This document shows, one piece after another, positions 12,278-24,333 of a stretch of 64,000 nucleotides of DNA; positions within the stretch are counted from its first letter, which is position 1, and the number at the start of each line of letters is the position of its first letter. Source of the DNA: Mucidula mucida (Eukaryota; Basidiomycota; Agaricomycetes; Agaricales; Physalacriaceae); contig JADNYV010000067.1 in assembly GCA_015501055.1 (NCBI GenBank), positions 62,001-126,000 of the forward strand. Reading direction: 5' to 3'. The notes below the pieces were generated by a model. The model was not told where the DNA came from. It did no database searches and worked only from the letters and a program-made list of their open reading frames with translations. Position numbers and translations under genes: made by a program.

Positions 12278-13941
12278 GGTAGTGGTGGTGGATAGCCAAG
12301 GAGGAATGAGGGTGGCGGAGAGCCACGGACCCAGCGAGGAGGATTGACCCAGTACCTTGGAAAAGCATCGTTATACGTGAAACGACTCAGTGGTACAAAG
12401 CGAAGCCCCTCCGCCACGTGGAATTCCGTCTCGTCGGAATCATTAGGATCGGAATCAGCCTCGGAATAAAGTCTCGAACGCACAGGCAGCGATTGAACCA
12501 TCTTCATTGCTGAATAGGATACTATGCGATACATAGACATTGCGCGTCGAAATGTTTATCGATGAGGTGGATCATTTAGCATACGTACGTGTGATAGCTG
12601 ATGGCTAGTACCACTCCGCTGTTCCTACATGAATGGTCATCAACAAATGGTGTTATCATTGACATCCACTCTGTACCAGCTGCTCGTCAGCGCCAGAACT
12701 GCACGCACCGGTCGGGTAAATGAAAGGTTTGTCGGCTTTTGCGCAACATTAATATTGATTGCCATTTCGGAACTAAGTGTCAAGCGGGGGATTGATTGTG
12801 GCAACAGGTAATTGAAAGTATCCGACTCTAGGTATATGAGGAATTTGGTGGAGGGCAGGCCAAGCATTTAAACATTAAGGCGTTTACGAGAGTGAGGACA
12901 CCGTGGTAGCGGAACTGAATTGGAGAAGTCCGCACATAGATACGCCCAGCTAACAACGTGAGACAGACTGCTATCGGTGCTTGGTAGGAGTCTCGAGATG
13001 GCGAGCAAAGCAAGTCAGACAGGTTTCTGGAATTCGTCAAGTCCTTTAGAAAGAATCGATGCGGAAGCAAATTAGCCGCTAGCGGACACGACTGGAGAGG
13101 AGGTCGGGAGGGAGTGATCGAAGTGCTATCCATGAGTCTTTCTGGCGTTGAACGCCCATGCCAAGGGCGTATGCGGTGCCTCGGTGTGGCTGACATCAAA
13201 CAGGGCATCGTGCACAGCGGCAGTACGAATATGCACTGAATACAGATCCAAGTCACTGGTTCTCGATGCTAGCAAGCTCATCCACGTTCAGCTCCTGTAC
13301 GCCGCAGTGAATCGAGCTACATCGAGTAGAGGAGACGAAGAGGAGTTCTTCAGATTGGGTTTATCTGACGAGTGAGAATTACCAGTGTTCACAGGATTAT
13401 TATTTACCTCCGAACAAGGCGAGTTATAGCGAGGTCTCATTGACAAACGCAGAATCTTCGGAGTCAACAAGCGCCACGCGGTCAGGTCAGAGTTTAGTCA
13501 CGCGACTGTGAGAAGGTGTCTTCGGCAGACCGGCAAGTTTTGTCCCACGAACCTACCACGAACTTTGGGGTACCCACCCTCGCATTTCTGGCAGTGTGAG
13601 CCTCCGCTGAGGACGTCGAAATAGGTCGCATGGAATGCTTGCTCAGAATGCTGTCTCTGCCATGCGTTTACCGTCTATTCCTGTCGCGGCGCTTTTGCAT
13701 CCGGAGACGATAACAGCAGTCAAAACGGCATCTGAACCTCTTTGAATCTTGAAATGATTCACTTGATTCCTCCTTGGATTCACCGTGTAAAATGATGCGG
13801 AACTTTTGCCACTTGACCATAATCAACAGTCTGAAGTTGGTCGCGAATGATTCCCATTTTAGATCTGCTGTATGTATTTTTGACCTTTTTGTACCATTTG
13901 ACCTTCAAAGCCCTTATAGAAGTGTAACTCCACCGTCTTAC

Positions 13942-14141
13942 TGGATCGCCATGTCCATTTGGCTCACATCGGCCTGGAGACTGTTGGCTATTTGCACATG
14001 GCGATCACGTTGGCCAGTCATCGGGTGGCGTAATATCTTGATGAGCTGCCGCGCTTCAAGGTATACGAAATACTTCCCTCCTGAGCTGATGGTGATGTTT
14101 ATGAGGGCTTCCGCTCGAATTGTGGCGGATAATCCGGTAAA
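13942..14141 (-). CDS. Exon-like open stretch, unidentified
   Basis: A 66-codon stretch on the minus strand (LSATIRAEALINITISSGGK, then YFVYLEARQLIKILRHPMTG) runs from an AG acceptor-like TAG just above 14141 to a GTAAGA donor just below 13942. It has amino-acid composition and helix-like periodicity unlike its surroundings. A possible following exon near 13860-13780 reads MGIIRDQLQTVDYGQVAKVP before a stop. No family is recognised. It could be a relic of a larger gene whose other exons are lost or unseen. Confidence 0.22.
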
Positions 14142-14990
14142 CTACTCGGCGTATAGATCGTCAACTGACTTCAGAATTAAATGAGGATCTGATGGGCCGG
14201 TCACCTACATCCACCATCAACGCCGTATTCTAGATGTTGAACTCCACGCGCCTTTGGTACCTGCCACTCACCGTACTCCGACTCCTTCGCATCGCACATT
14301 ACTCTCGCCCTAACCATACTCGCGTCCGGTTTTTCAGGATTCTCAGATCACCGAAATAGCCAGTGAATCCAACACTAAATCTTTCCGGATCGCTCGGATC
14401 CGCATGAGATTAGGCGTTGGATCGTACATTCCTATTCCACGGATGTAAGTCGTTCTGTTGAAGATGGCTTTTAACTCGGATCAGAACTGACTCGACTTAA
14501 TAGACTATGGCACCTTTTTTTTCAGAGCGGAAAGTTGACCTGACTGCAACTTCGCGTGTTGATTTGACCTAGTGCTTTATATTCCATTCACTCTGTCGAT
14601 GCCGCATGACAACGACAGTTTATATCCCACGTTTCTCAGACCGTTCTTGTTGTCTCCGAAAAGCAATCGTCGCGAATCGATTTATGCGTCGTGATCTTCT
14701 GATGGTCAACAAGGTTTGCCATCGTAAGAACGACCTTGAATAGGCGGCGCATGCGGAATCGAGATCGCAAGGTCCCCCCTCATCAATCTATACTTTCTAC
14801 AACGGTTATCGACCTGACAGGCTCTACACTCACTTTCTCTCCACTCGATCTGACGACATCGTCCGGATCCGAGCTCCGTGAGCTTGATCCTAGGCTAATC
14901 GTTGGCCTGTTCGTGTAGTGCACGGTAAACGTCTGCCTCTTCCCCTTCTCATTCCGATTTTAACTCATATTTAGTGACAGCCATCGGAGG

Positions 14991-14998
14991 TATATAAG
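14991..14998 (+). promoter_or_regulatory. TATA box of the UbiA gene
   Basis: The sequence tatataag lies 85-92 bp upstream of the UbiA ATG at 15083, a normal distance for a start site near 15020-15030 with a 50-60 bp leader. Confidence 0.55.
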
Positions 14999-15082
14999 GC
15001 GCGCTACCTCGATGTATTTCGACATCAACTTCACTTCCTCCATCTCAGCAGCTCTTCATTCAGTGTGACCTTCCCCTCCACA

Positions 15083-16433
15083 ATGAAGCTTTTCAACACC
15101 CCTTCGACCGAGTCATTGCTTCCAACCGTCTATGAAAAGAAGCATGTACCTGCTCCAGCAACGACCGTTCTCAAGTTTCCGCTCAACATTTCTCCGGAAC
15201 TGCTGCATCCCTACATGGAATTGATACGACTAGAAAAGGTCAGTCTTATATTTGTTTTATCAACGCCGATAATGTCTAACTCGAAGAATAGCCCACCGGC
15301 ACTAAACTCATGTTCTGGCCCTATGGTGAGGGTTCCATGCTTTATCGAAGTACCTCTTAACTAACTCTACTTCTAGCTTGGGGGCTAACCATGGCCGTGT
15401 ACTCTTCCAATCCTACCATGCCGCTGTCGCAATACAGCTGCCAGCTGTTCCAGTGCCTCGTTGCGGCTTTTTTGATGCGCAGCTCGGCATGTACCATCAA
15501 CGACATCTTTGACCGAAAAATGGATGCTAGCGTCGGTACATCAACTTTCCACCGCCGCCTCGCAAATGCTTAGTCATACTCTTAGAGCGCTGCAAAACTC
15601 GTCCTCTCGCAAGCGGTCGCATATCCGTCTTAGCCGCCTCCATTTATCTAGTCATCCAGTACCTCCTCGGACTGGCGTTCTTCTACTTCACACTAGAAGG
15701 TCTGGCGCTCTATGTCGCCGTCTTCCAGCTCCTGCCATTGTAAGCGAGGCACTCAATAGTTTAGCGTGATCGGCTAAACTTAATGCTCTAGATTTGCGAT
15801 ATACCCACTCTTAAAACGCGTGACGTATTGGCCGCAAGCTTGGCTTGGCTTCGCGATGAACTTTGGGTTCATCAGCGCCTGGGTGTCGATAACTGACAGC
15901 TTCGACTATCACATTCTGGGCTGTGCAATTATTGGGTGTTGGTGTTGGACAATGCTATACGGTCAGGCCTTCGTCGTGTCTATTTCTAGGAGGGGGTAGC
16001 TCATGATAGTAATGTACAGACACTATCTATGCCTGTCAAGACATCGCCGACGATCTGAAAGCCGGCGTTCACTCGACTGCGATTCTCTTCGGGACGTGGA
16101 TTCGACCCCTGCTCATTGGATGTGCCTGTGTGTTCGTGTCTGGGCTTTACGTCGTCGGACATCTGAATGGCCAGGGAATGGGCTTCTTCATCGTTTCCGT
16201 GGGCGGAACGACACTTCATCTGGTGTGGCAGTTCAGCACCGTGCGATTAGATCTTCCGAAGAGCTGTTGGAGTGAGTTCTGCTTCCTCAAGGCCTAAACG
16301 TGGTATTAACATGTTCTCTATAGCCAATTTCAATCGAAATGGCGAACTGGGGTGGATCGTGTGGGGAGGGCTTATGATCGACTACCTTGTCGTGTCGGGC
16401 TCCTTGACCCCGTTATTTCAGCTGCTGTTGTAA
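15083..16433 (+). CDS. UbiA-family polyprenyltransferase (COQ2/4-hydroxybenzoate type)
   Basis: Integral membrane enzyme that joins a prenyl diphosphate to an aromatic acceptor. It starts at the ATG at 15083 (MKLFNTPSTESLLP). Checked splices: exon 1 ends at 15238 (GTCAGT), exon 2 is 15292-15325 (PTGTKLMFWPY), and later junctions restore AWGLTMA and ERCKTRPLASGRISVLAAS. The first Asp-rich motif is NDIFDRKMD (NDxxDxxxD), the second is DTIYACQDIADD (family DTIYAxQDxxDD), and multiple TM helices follow up to ...LTPLFQLLL at 16433. Both Mg-diphosphate sites are intact, so it should be active. No long mitochondrial presequence is evident and no polyketide or terpene partner lies nearby, so a ubiquinone role and a meroterpenoid role both remain open. 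Confidence 0.85.
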
Positions 16434-17218
16434 ATCATTATGACGATTGGACCCACCGTACACTACGTCTTGCCGTTCATAGATGTAGAATGGCCTATAT
16501 CTACTATATATGTTTCCTGTAATTTCCTATACGCCGCGGCCCCATCCTAGGTGACCTTCACCAATATCATGACATCGCATAGGGGACGTTGTCTCGAACA
16601 TCCACCGTCACCTCTTTACTTAATTTACGAAACCAATTCTATGTTCCCTTCGCTGAGAATCATCAATTGCCTTCTCTTGCAGTAAAACGACTGAGTGCAT
16701 ACACGCCTTCCCTAAATAGGGACTTGCTGTTTACCAGCTACAGTGCCCGGTCTGAGGGGAAGCAGCAGCCTCAGGGGCATGGTCTTGGTCTTGGAATTCT
16801 CGCTGCCATCTCCTCCGTGTACTCCTCGGCCTGTCCTTTCGGTACTACTTTTCCACCCTCCATCTGACTCAGATGCACCATTGATAGGTATAATTTGGTT
16901 TGTTTTCCCGAGTTCCTTCACTTTCATCAGCATTCAGTACAGGCATGTCGCCACACAGTGACACAGTTGAGGACCTCTCTCGTCGATCGACACGTGACCG
17001 TTATCACCCTTATTATGACGAGCCGCCCGCACGAAGACTCTCCACCAAAAGGCAAAGTGTTGACAGATGTTCCTTCAGCATCCCCACTCCTACAAACAGA
17101 GCCACAGGCTGTATTTAAATGAAGGGAACATGGTTGAATACAAGCCCCGCGGCACGACGATGAGTCCGATGATACAAATCTGTACAAGCTAATAAAACAA
17201 GGCAACAATAGTCCACAG
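16434..17218. other. Intergenic between convergent genes, nothing recognised
   Basis: Lies between the 3' ends of the UbiA gene (+) and DUF6534 copy 2 (-). Short frames without motifs. Confidence 0.4.
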
Positions 17219-18995
17219 TCAAACGGCGTCCGTCCCAGGCTGACAAGTCTCATGCGAATTCTTCCAAGGCACAAATTCCGAATCCCGAGACGATCTGAAC
17301 GAGTCCCGGTGTTTCGACACCGTCATTTCGATACCTACACCGTCATCCCTTGGACCAGAGTCAGAGTCGGATATCGGCTGAGAATGAGGCTGGAGGAGAA
17401 GGGAGCAATGGAGGAGAACAGAGCACATGGCACTTACCATATTAATCGTGTTCTTTGATAGTCGGTTGGACACCGATAGTGTCGTACTCCCTCTGCTATT
17501 GCCTGACGTGCCGGAGGGAGTGGTCTCGCGCGCGTTAAGACTGCTCATCAAAGAGTTGGTGTATAGTTTGCAGAGCGGAAAGTTGAATATCAGATGGCTG
17601 TCAACAACGTGAGTCAAATTGAGTAGGTCGTCTATCTGACGTACACTCCGTTATTCTGACACGTCAAGTCTTGATAGGTGAAACAGACGAGAGCAGGAAA
17701 TGCTTACCAGTGTTAGGAAGGTGACGAGGTCTACAACTGCGCACAAGGATGTAATGAGTCCGGTTTGAACGGTCACTGTAAACAAGGTCAATGAAGCTGA
17801 TTGCTGAAAACGCTTGAGACACACTTCTGATAATCTTGTCCACGACGTAATCCGTGCTCTCGAAGCCGGTCCTCTTGCCTCTCTATAGAGGGCGTTATGA
17901 TAAGCGACGCGATGGATAGACGCCGCTTACCCTAAACATCGTCGCTGTGAGTTATTTTGCATGCGACATTACAGTTAAGCAGCTTACAGATGCAAGACGA
18001 GGAAGGTTGTGATGAGAATGTCACAGACACATCCACACCCGAGCCAGATGATGACTACATCCTAAGTTGATACGTACGTTGAAGCTACAACAGAGGCAGC
18101 GCGAATCACTGACTTTGAATTTGTGGAATTCAGTAAACTCGGGGTGGATCCGACCCGCTTCGACGGCGGTGGCGAGTGCGCCGGCTGGGGATACGGGTCA
18201 GGAAACGTGGACCAGGACAGAAAGTTATCTTCACCCAATGCCAAAATGGATAAAAAAGCGGTTATAATGGCGAGCCAATTCTTTGCAGTGAGGATCCTAA
18301 TTCGCCACGCGAAGAACAATTGAACGAACGTGGCAATAATTCCCTAGACAAAAAAGTGAGACAAAGGCTAGCTGGACAAAATGTATTGACAGTCAAGGCT
18401 GGATCTTGAATGAAGGTTGTTGAATTCAGAAGACTGTACTAAGCGGTACAGTCATACCTGTAGCGAAGACTGATCGGGTACCCTCAGTGTGATTTTTTCT
18501 TTGAACAGTAAATGCACGCACTCCAAGTTGCTTTAGAAAGGTACGTGACATCCCCTTGTTCAACACGTCGGAAGAAGTTGTGTATAGAAGATGATACACT
18601 TGCCGTAATGGGTGATAAAGCATTCATAGAGGTAGGCGAAGTCGAAGACAGTATTGGCGGTGTCCAGGAAAAAGATTAACAAGACCTAAATGACTTCAAT
18701 CGGAGGTTCGCGCGAGATCAGAGATACGCACGAAGGCCTTGAGCCAGAGCTCGTCTCTGAATACCCCAGTCAGGACGCGTAATGAGATGAAAGATTCGCG
18801 ACTCGCCGCTTGTAGGTCACGAAAAAGAAATATATCTGGGCGACCATGATCCCATAGAGAATAGCGTTTATCAGCAGTCCGAGAAACATGGGTCCGTGCC
18901 TGTTATGCGTAGTCAGCTCGTCGTCTGAATTGTTGAACAAAAGGCGTGCTCACGTACGCGTTGGCGGCGACCTCTGGCGGGGTCAGAACATCCAT
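17219..18995 (-). CDS. DUF6534 seven-transmembrane protein (copy 2)
   Basis: Second member of the family seen at 8.2-9.7 kb. The start ATG at 18995 gives MDVLTPPEVAANA, followed after a short intron by GPMFLGLLINAILYGIMVAQ (TM1). Further exons read LDTANTVFDFAYLYECFITH near 18650, QLFFAWRIRILTAKNWLAII near 18290 (family Q-x-F-x-A-W-R), EAGRIHPEFTEFHKFK, DVVIIWLGCGCVCDILITTF near 18040, and TGLITSLCAVVDLVTFLTL near 17740. The C-terminal hallmark FPLCKLYTNSLMSSLNARE is near 17580 and leads into a Ser/Asp-rich tail. It is much closer at DNA level to the decayed copy at 35.5/38.7 kb than to copy 1, pointing to a local duplication. Confidence 0.8.
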
Positions 18996-19265
18996 GGCAG
19001 TCGTCGTGGTTGAAAGGAAAGAAGGTGTAAGGCTTCTATCATCCACCTCAAACGAACCAAAAAGGAAGTCATCGACATAGCACGCCACGTGTTTTTTGCC
19101 CCTTGACGCGAACCATCATCTCGCCGATCCTTGCGCTGCATCTACATACCATGTGATCTCCTCAATGCGAACCATTCAAGAAAAGAATAACTCGTGTTCC
19201 TTGACGAGAGTACCTTTACAGACCGGATACACCCTATGGCTAAATATCATTATCGTCTGAAGGTA

Positions 19266-20727
19266 TTATATTTTTTCAGAAGAGTCGTTATGGGAATCCT
19301 CAACATGCTCTGACATGTCCTTATTGATGCTAGGTGCGCCATACTCCACGTCCTTCTGTGATATTTGGCGGAAACCGAATATCGCGTCCATTTCTTCAAT
19401 TGGTAATCTTGGCAGTGTCGGGCTGTCATGAACCTTGCCAGTAAGCAAGTGCTCCAGAAAAATTCTTGGAGAAACTAACCATCGTAAAGTAGACGTAAAC
19501 AGCGACGAGGGTCAAGAGACCGAAGAACAAGTAGGTTCCATAACCCATGTCCTCGAACATGTACGGTGTTGCACGTGCAATCGCGAATTGCCATATCTCA
19601 AGAAAAGTTAGATCTATTCACTTAGATCAAGTTTATGCTTACCCATTGACTAGCAGATAGAGGCGCTTGAGTGAGCGTGCGCACATGCTGAGGAAAGACC
19701 TCAAAGGCCACCACCCAAGGGGTACCGTTCCATGTTGGACCGTATGCGGCAGTCCAGATATAGATGAACGCCACAGCAGAGATACCTCCGCTGGTGATGT
19801 TGCCACTCGTATTTTTTTCCCGGGCTTCCCGATCGCGATATATCCCTCAACATAAATCATACACAACCCAGCAATGACAGCGCCCCACAAGAGCAGCGGA
19901 CGGCGGCCAAAGCGGTCAATGAGGAACAACAACCATATGAGAGTCGCGATGTTCTTGACGATGCCAAAGATGCCCGTCGTAAACAAAAGAGTGCTCGTGC
20001 CAGTGATACCGATGCTCTTGAAAACGGTGGGCGAGTAGTAGTTGATAGCGTTGATGCCAGTACCGTTTTGGAATAAGAACAGCATGAAGCAGAGGAAGAG
20101 GCGGTTGCGGATTCCTGGGAGGAAGATTTCACGCAGGCGGGCGGTGATGCTTCCACCATGTGTCTTCTCGGCCTCGGCGGCAAGTTGGGCGTCGGTCATT
20201 CGGTTCTCTTCGACGAGGTAGGGGTGTGCTTTAAAGCATTAGGTCTGGCCACTATGATGAACATGGTGCAACTCACAAGCTTCTAGGTTGCGCACGATGC
20301 TGAGGTTCTTGTCGGCCTGTTCGATGCGCCCTTTGGATCGTAGCTAACGTGGCGACTCAATCACAAATCCTCCGGCAAGAAGAAGAAGACCTCCCGGAAT
20401 GACTTTTGAATGGCCATATATCACAAGATGTCAGTTTTATAAGGTCGTAGCGCGCAAGAGTATAAGGTGTACATGTATCATCCATCGCCGTTTCGAAGAG
20501 GGCAGCGTTTTGTTGACAGCATAATTTCTAGAGAAGGAGATGAGCGACATTCGGAGCAGCCAAGGCGACATTCACATCCAAAACCCGACCAGACTGCCAA
20601 TCTGTAGTAACATCGCATACAATCCCACAAGACGCCCACTAATAGCAGGAGGACTGATTTCGGCGATGTTAATTGGGACAGTCAACGAAACCGCGCCAAC
20701 GCCAAGACCAGCGACGACACGCCCCTA
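19266..20727 (-). pseudogene. Sugar-porter (MFS) remnant, 5' end missing, nonsense codon in SPRW motif
   Basis: Proton-coupled sugar/quinate-type transporter of the MFS sugar-porter family. Recognisable from TM4 on: GRVVAGLGVGAVSLTVPINI, AEISPPAISGRLVGLYAMLL, then the loop with ESPR-stop-LRSKGR, LFQNGTGINAINYYSPTVFK, LIDRFGRRPLLLWGAVIAG, WNGTPWVVAFEVFPQHVRT, WQFAIARATPYMFEDM and the family C-terminal block PIEEMDAIFGFRQ. Two defects: the exons for TM1-3 are absent, because the sequence beyond the splice acceptor at 20727 belongs to an oppositely oriented SDR fragment; and the family Trp of SPRW is TAG at 20346-20344. The remaining introns and frame are otherwise clean, which suggests recent inactivation. 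Confidence 0.8.
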
Positions 20728-20742
20728 GATGATCTAGTGAGT

Positions 20743-21501
20743 AGCGGGCAGTCAAGACGGCGCTAGACGCGTGGGGTCGCTTAGATGTCGTCGTGAACAA
20801 CGCTGGTATCAATATGACTGGGAAAGACACGCACACCGTGGACGAAGCCTTCTTCGACAGGCTAATCAATCTCAATCTCAAGAGTGTATACTACAGCATA
20901 TCTTCCTGTGCGCCGATGTATGTTCTATGTTTTCTTCGCCAGCGTTTACGAGCTCAGTTGGTCAGCATGCTTCAACAAAAGTCTGGAGTGATTCATCCAT
21001 ATGTCGTCTGTTGGAGCCCTCCGTCCAAAGCCCAAGATCGCTTACTGTACGGTCATTTTTCACTCTTAAAAAGCGAACGTTGTTGACTCTGTTTTAGACT
21101 GTGCTACCAAAGCAGCAATAATTGCCATCTCCAAGTCCATCGCCATAGAGTATGCAGCCTTCGTGCGCTCCGTGGTGATTGCTCCTTCCATGGGAAACAC
21201 TGGAATGTATGTCCAGGCTTGACTTGTACTCGAGCTACGTTATTGAAGGCATGTACGGTAGGATGCAACTTAACCTGAGACCCGGTGTTGCAGCTACGCA
21301 GGAGAACATCGCGCCCATGCTCTCTAATATCCCGGTACGGCTCTGACTATCGTTCTTGAAATACCGCCCGCTGATCACTTGCAGATGGGGCGCGCATGTG
21401 AACCATCGGATGTTGCTGCTACCGTTGCATTCCTAGCGAGTGATGAAGCGTGCTATATCACGGGAAACGTCGTGGAAGTAGATGGCGGGCGATGTATCTA
21501 A
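20743..21501 (+). pseudogene. Short-chain dehydrogenase/reductase fragment, 5' end missing
   Basis: Classical SDR of the 3-oxoacyl-ACP reductase-like type. Preserved: LDAWGRLDVVVNNAGINMTG (NNAG motif), FFDRLINLNLKSVYYSI, a catalytic Ser block SSVGALRPKPK, the catalytic YxxxK as YCATKAAIIAISKSIAIEYA (restored across a 51-bp intron near 21055-21105) and the C-terminal GNVVEVDGGRCI ending at 21501. The N-terminal strand and TGxxxGIG cofactor loop are missing: an in-frame stop and the head-to-head MFS fragment lie directly upstream. Without the dinucleotide-binding loop the product could not work, although the rest is well kept. Confidence 0.78.
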
Positions 21502-21558
21502 GCTAGCGTCACAATGAGAAGAAGTCAATACTACGCATACTATTATAAATCCCCCAAG

Positions 21559-24203
21559 TTATCCTTCAAATCCATCATGCTCCCAATATTCGGAGAGCTT
21601 CCATTTTATCATTGCTCTGCCACTCGAGGACATACGTGCGCCGATGCCATTGCCATCTGATCTTACCCATACGCGACTAGGAAAGTGGCCTTTTTCCGTG
21701 AAGTCATCGTCCGCGGGAATTCCATTAAACGAGATAACTTGCAGGCTGGGACATCTGCTGAAGAACTTTTCCGCATAAACTTGTTGAACTTCATCAAGGC
21801 CATCAGACATAGGATGGTCCATACGTAGTGGACGACAAGAAAATGCTCCGACCTTGATGATAAGGGTGTCGAGAAGCAGAAATGAAGGAGCTAGGCGGGA
21901 AGCGATGCTTGACTGTATGCATGATCAGACGACACAAAGTCTTGAGGGGAAAGAGTAAATTACTGACAGTGCTGAAACTCGAATCGTACGTATTGCCAAT
22001 TTGCAGAGAACGCGTTGAAGGAAAAGAAGTGCCCAACGCCTTCAGACCTTCAGCAGACGGTCTTACTTCCAAACACAATGCATGTACGGATGGCGTGGGA
22101 GGTATAACAAAGTGTTCGAAGTCGTAAGCACCGCGGACACAGAGCAATTGAAGGGTTGGTGGTAGTCGACCGATGATATAGAACGTTACGAGTAGATGAG
22201 CGAGTGAAGGCGACGACAGGGAGAAATCGACAGGATGAGGGTCTATGTCGAGACTGCAACGCTCAACGCTGAGGTCCTCCACTGCGTGGAAGGACTTTTG
22301 AAGGAGCTGTTGCACTTCTATTGCAGGCCTCGATATCCTAAGACCAACTCTTTTTGCGTTAGGGCAGACAGGCAGTGAACGAACATCGATATCCAGATCG
22401 GCGATGTCTAAGTTCACGTAGGTCAAAGAACTCGCCGACGAGACCATAGGAGAGAGGCAAACTGGCATTTCGCTGCCTTGCGCAGATATGGATAATCGCT
22501 TGAGAGTCGTGGAGTACGTGGCAGTAGACAGATCCTTTAGAACCTTATTTGAAGGAACCTCACCGCCACCTGATACTACGTTTATTCTCAAAGATGAGAG
22601 GTTGGGACATAGACGCGCTATATCTTGCAGAAGACCATGCAGGGTTCGCAGAGGAGTGATTCGAGGAGAAAGAAAGAATGGTGTTTGGCGAACGTATAAC
22701 CCCAAAGTTGTCAACTCCTTCGCTGAACTCCAGCGAAATGGAGCCAGGCATGCAATGTCCATATCATGTGGCGGTTTGTTATCCTCGAATGCTACAGGAA
22801 ATGCCCGTAATTTGTTCGCTAGATCTTGGCGTTGATCTAGCAGGTCGGCAAGTCGATCTCGGCAGCTGTCAATCTGATACCGGTTGGGCGTGAGACCTTG
22901 AGAACAATTGACACCCAAAGGGTCTCTATATATCAGGTCGGTACATATATCGTGTAGCCGCTTGCACACGAGAGTAACCGAGAATAAGGACCAGGGCAAT
23001 GGTAGAAATGAGTAAATGTGGATGTGGATTTCTGTGGGGAGACGAATGAATGCGCTTTTACGGCGCGAGAGACGTTTGGTAGTACGTTCCGGACGGCTGA
23101 CTGGTAAGGACGGGGACGGAGGGGATTTACATATCGACTCCAACGAATCCATGTATCCAATATCGTTCTTTTCGAAGCCGGGAAGGCGGAAGACCGGTGA
23201 TATGATGGATAGCTGATAGAGTATTATGCTCGTGAGTCCGTCCTTCGTACAAGACGCGGTTGATAACATATTGATAGCTCTGTCTCTAGCAACTGCCTGG
23301 GACATCACGGCGTACCACGATACCAACACAGAGAAACATCGGTGGCTATAAGCCGCTCTTGTTTGTGGCGTTTTCAGTTGGTCGGGTACAGTATGGCGAG
23401 CTCCCCAAAATGCCCGGTGAAGATGTTCGTCCCGGTAGTAATATGCACCTGTTGGCTGTATATCCGTCTGGATTTTGAGCCGGTATGGCATGTCCCTTCC
23501 TGAATCAAATGACTCTCCAGAATCGAGTGCAAGAACAAGATTTAGAAACAGATATCGATTCAGCGTCCACTCCAGGGCGTATACGTCGAGGCCTGGATCT
23601 CCGTTGCCTGTGAGAAAATGAGCAAACTGAAAGAGATTTAAAAGAGCATCTACCAGATGTGTAGATTGATCTAAGCTGTGACATGGGTACGCGGGGATGT
23701 TGTGCAAGGTATAAGAGAGTCGGTAAGTACAGGAATGGTTTCGAAGGCTTGGTCATGGCATAAATGACGATAGCAGCGGCCTCGTCAGATTCGCGAGATA
23801 TCTCTTCCCATTTTTCTCTACGTGCGTAGAGATCGTAAGAAGGTTCGTTTTGAAGATCCTTCATATCATGAAGAAATTCTAGAGGAAATAGAGCATCTTC
23901 CGAAACGCCTGCGAATTTCCATTCATGGACGGACGCATCAGGCTTCGGGACTGCAGAGATCTGGCCGTCTGAATATTCCGCGATACGTGAAGCAAGAACA
24001 CGGGCAAAATGTATAAAGGATTTCTTTCTGGCCACTGGATCTGACTTTCTATGCAATCTGAAATCACTGGAGGAGAGGGTAGCTGGATATTTGTCCAAAG
24101 ATACATGATCCGTGAGACCTATAAGATGTCAGACTCTGCTCTCCGGTTCACTCGATACTGATTACTGACAGTGCCATGGTATCTTTCCTTGAGGGGACGT
24201 CAT
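21559..24203 (-). CDS. F-box protein with long N-terminal region
   Basis: Probable SCF-type adaptor. All apparent frame breaks resolve as introns. Start ATG at 24203 (MTSPQGKIPWH), a 51-bp intron, then exon LDKYPATLSSSDFRLHRKSD to about 23730; a 66-bp GTACCC..CAG intron leads to FAHFLTGNGDPGLDVYALEW and the long exon down to about 21980. A 55-bp GTCAGT..CAG intron leads to SSIASRLAPSFLLLDTL and the last exon ending at 21559. The F-box lies in the middle (IRLPTEIHIHIYSFLPLPWS, then LVCKRLHDICTDLIYRD), preceded by about 300 residues of unrecognised, mostly helical sequence and followed by LRR-like segments. An F-box so far from the N-terminus is unusual, and the N-terminal part could be a separate domain. 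It shares a 130-bp promoter with Rad17. Confidence 0.72.
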
Positions 24204-24333
24204 GAAGTGGGAACATATGACTAATGTCACATCCGCGGATCACACTCGTGACACACTCGCACGTGTACGTGACCAGACGTGTTCTTTACCATCATCTTGT
24301 GCTACCAACAACCACTCTTCAACTCTTACCATC
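24204..24333. promoter_or_regulatory. Bidirectional promoter of the F-box gene and Rad17
   Basis: Only 130 bp separate the divergent start codons at 24203 (-) and 24334 (+). The segment contains cacgtgtacgtgac near 24260. No clear TATA box, as expected of a housekeeping divergent promoter. Confidence 0.45.

Larger units (their letters stand above)
12278..15082. other. Long gene-poor stretch
   Basis: About 2.8 kb. Besides one exon-like stretch (13942-14141, -) and a TATA box near the 3' end, I find only short frames without motifs. The last 150 bp act as the UbiA promoter. Confidence 0.4.

Noticed and set aside
21803..23755. Frameshifts at both ends of the 634-codon F-box frame
   Set aside because: Both resolve as GT..AG introns (55 bp and 66 bp) with matching phases, so the gene is not broken.
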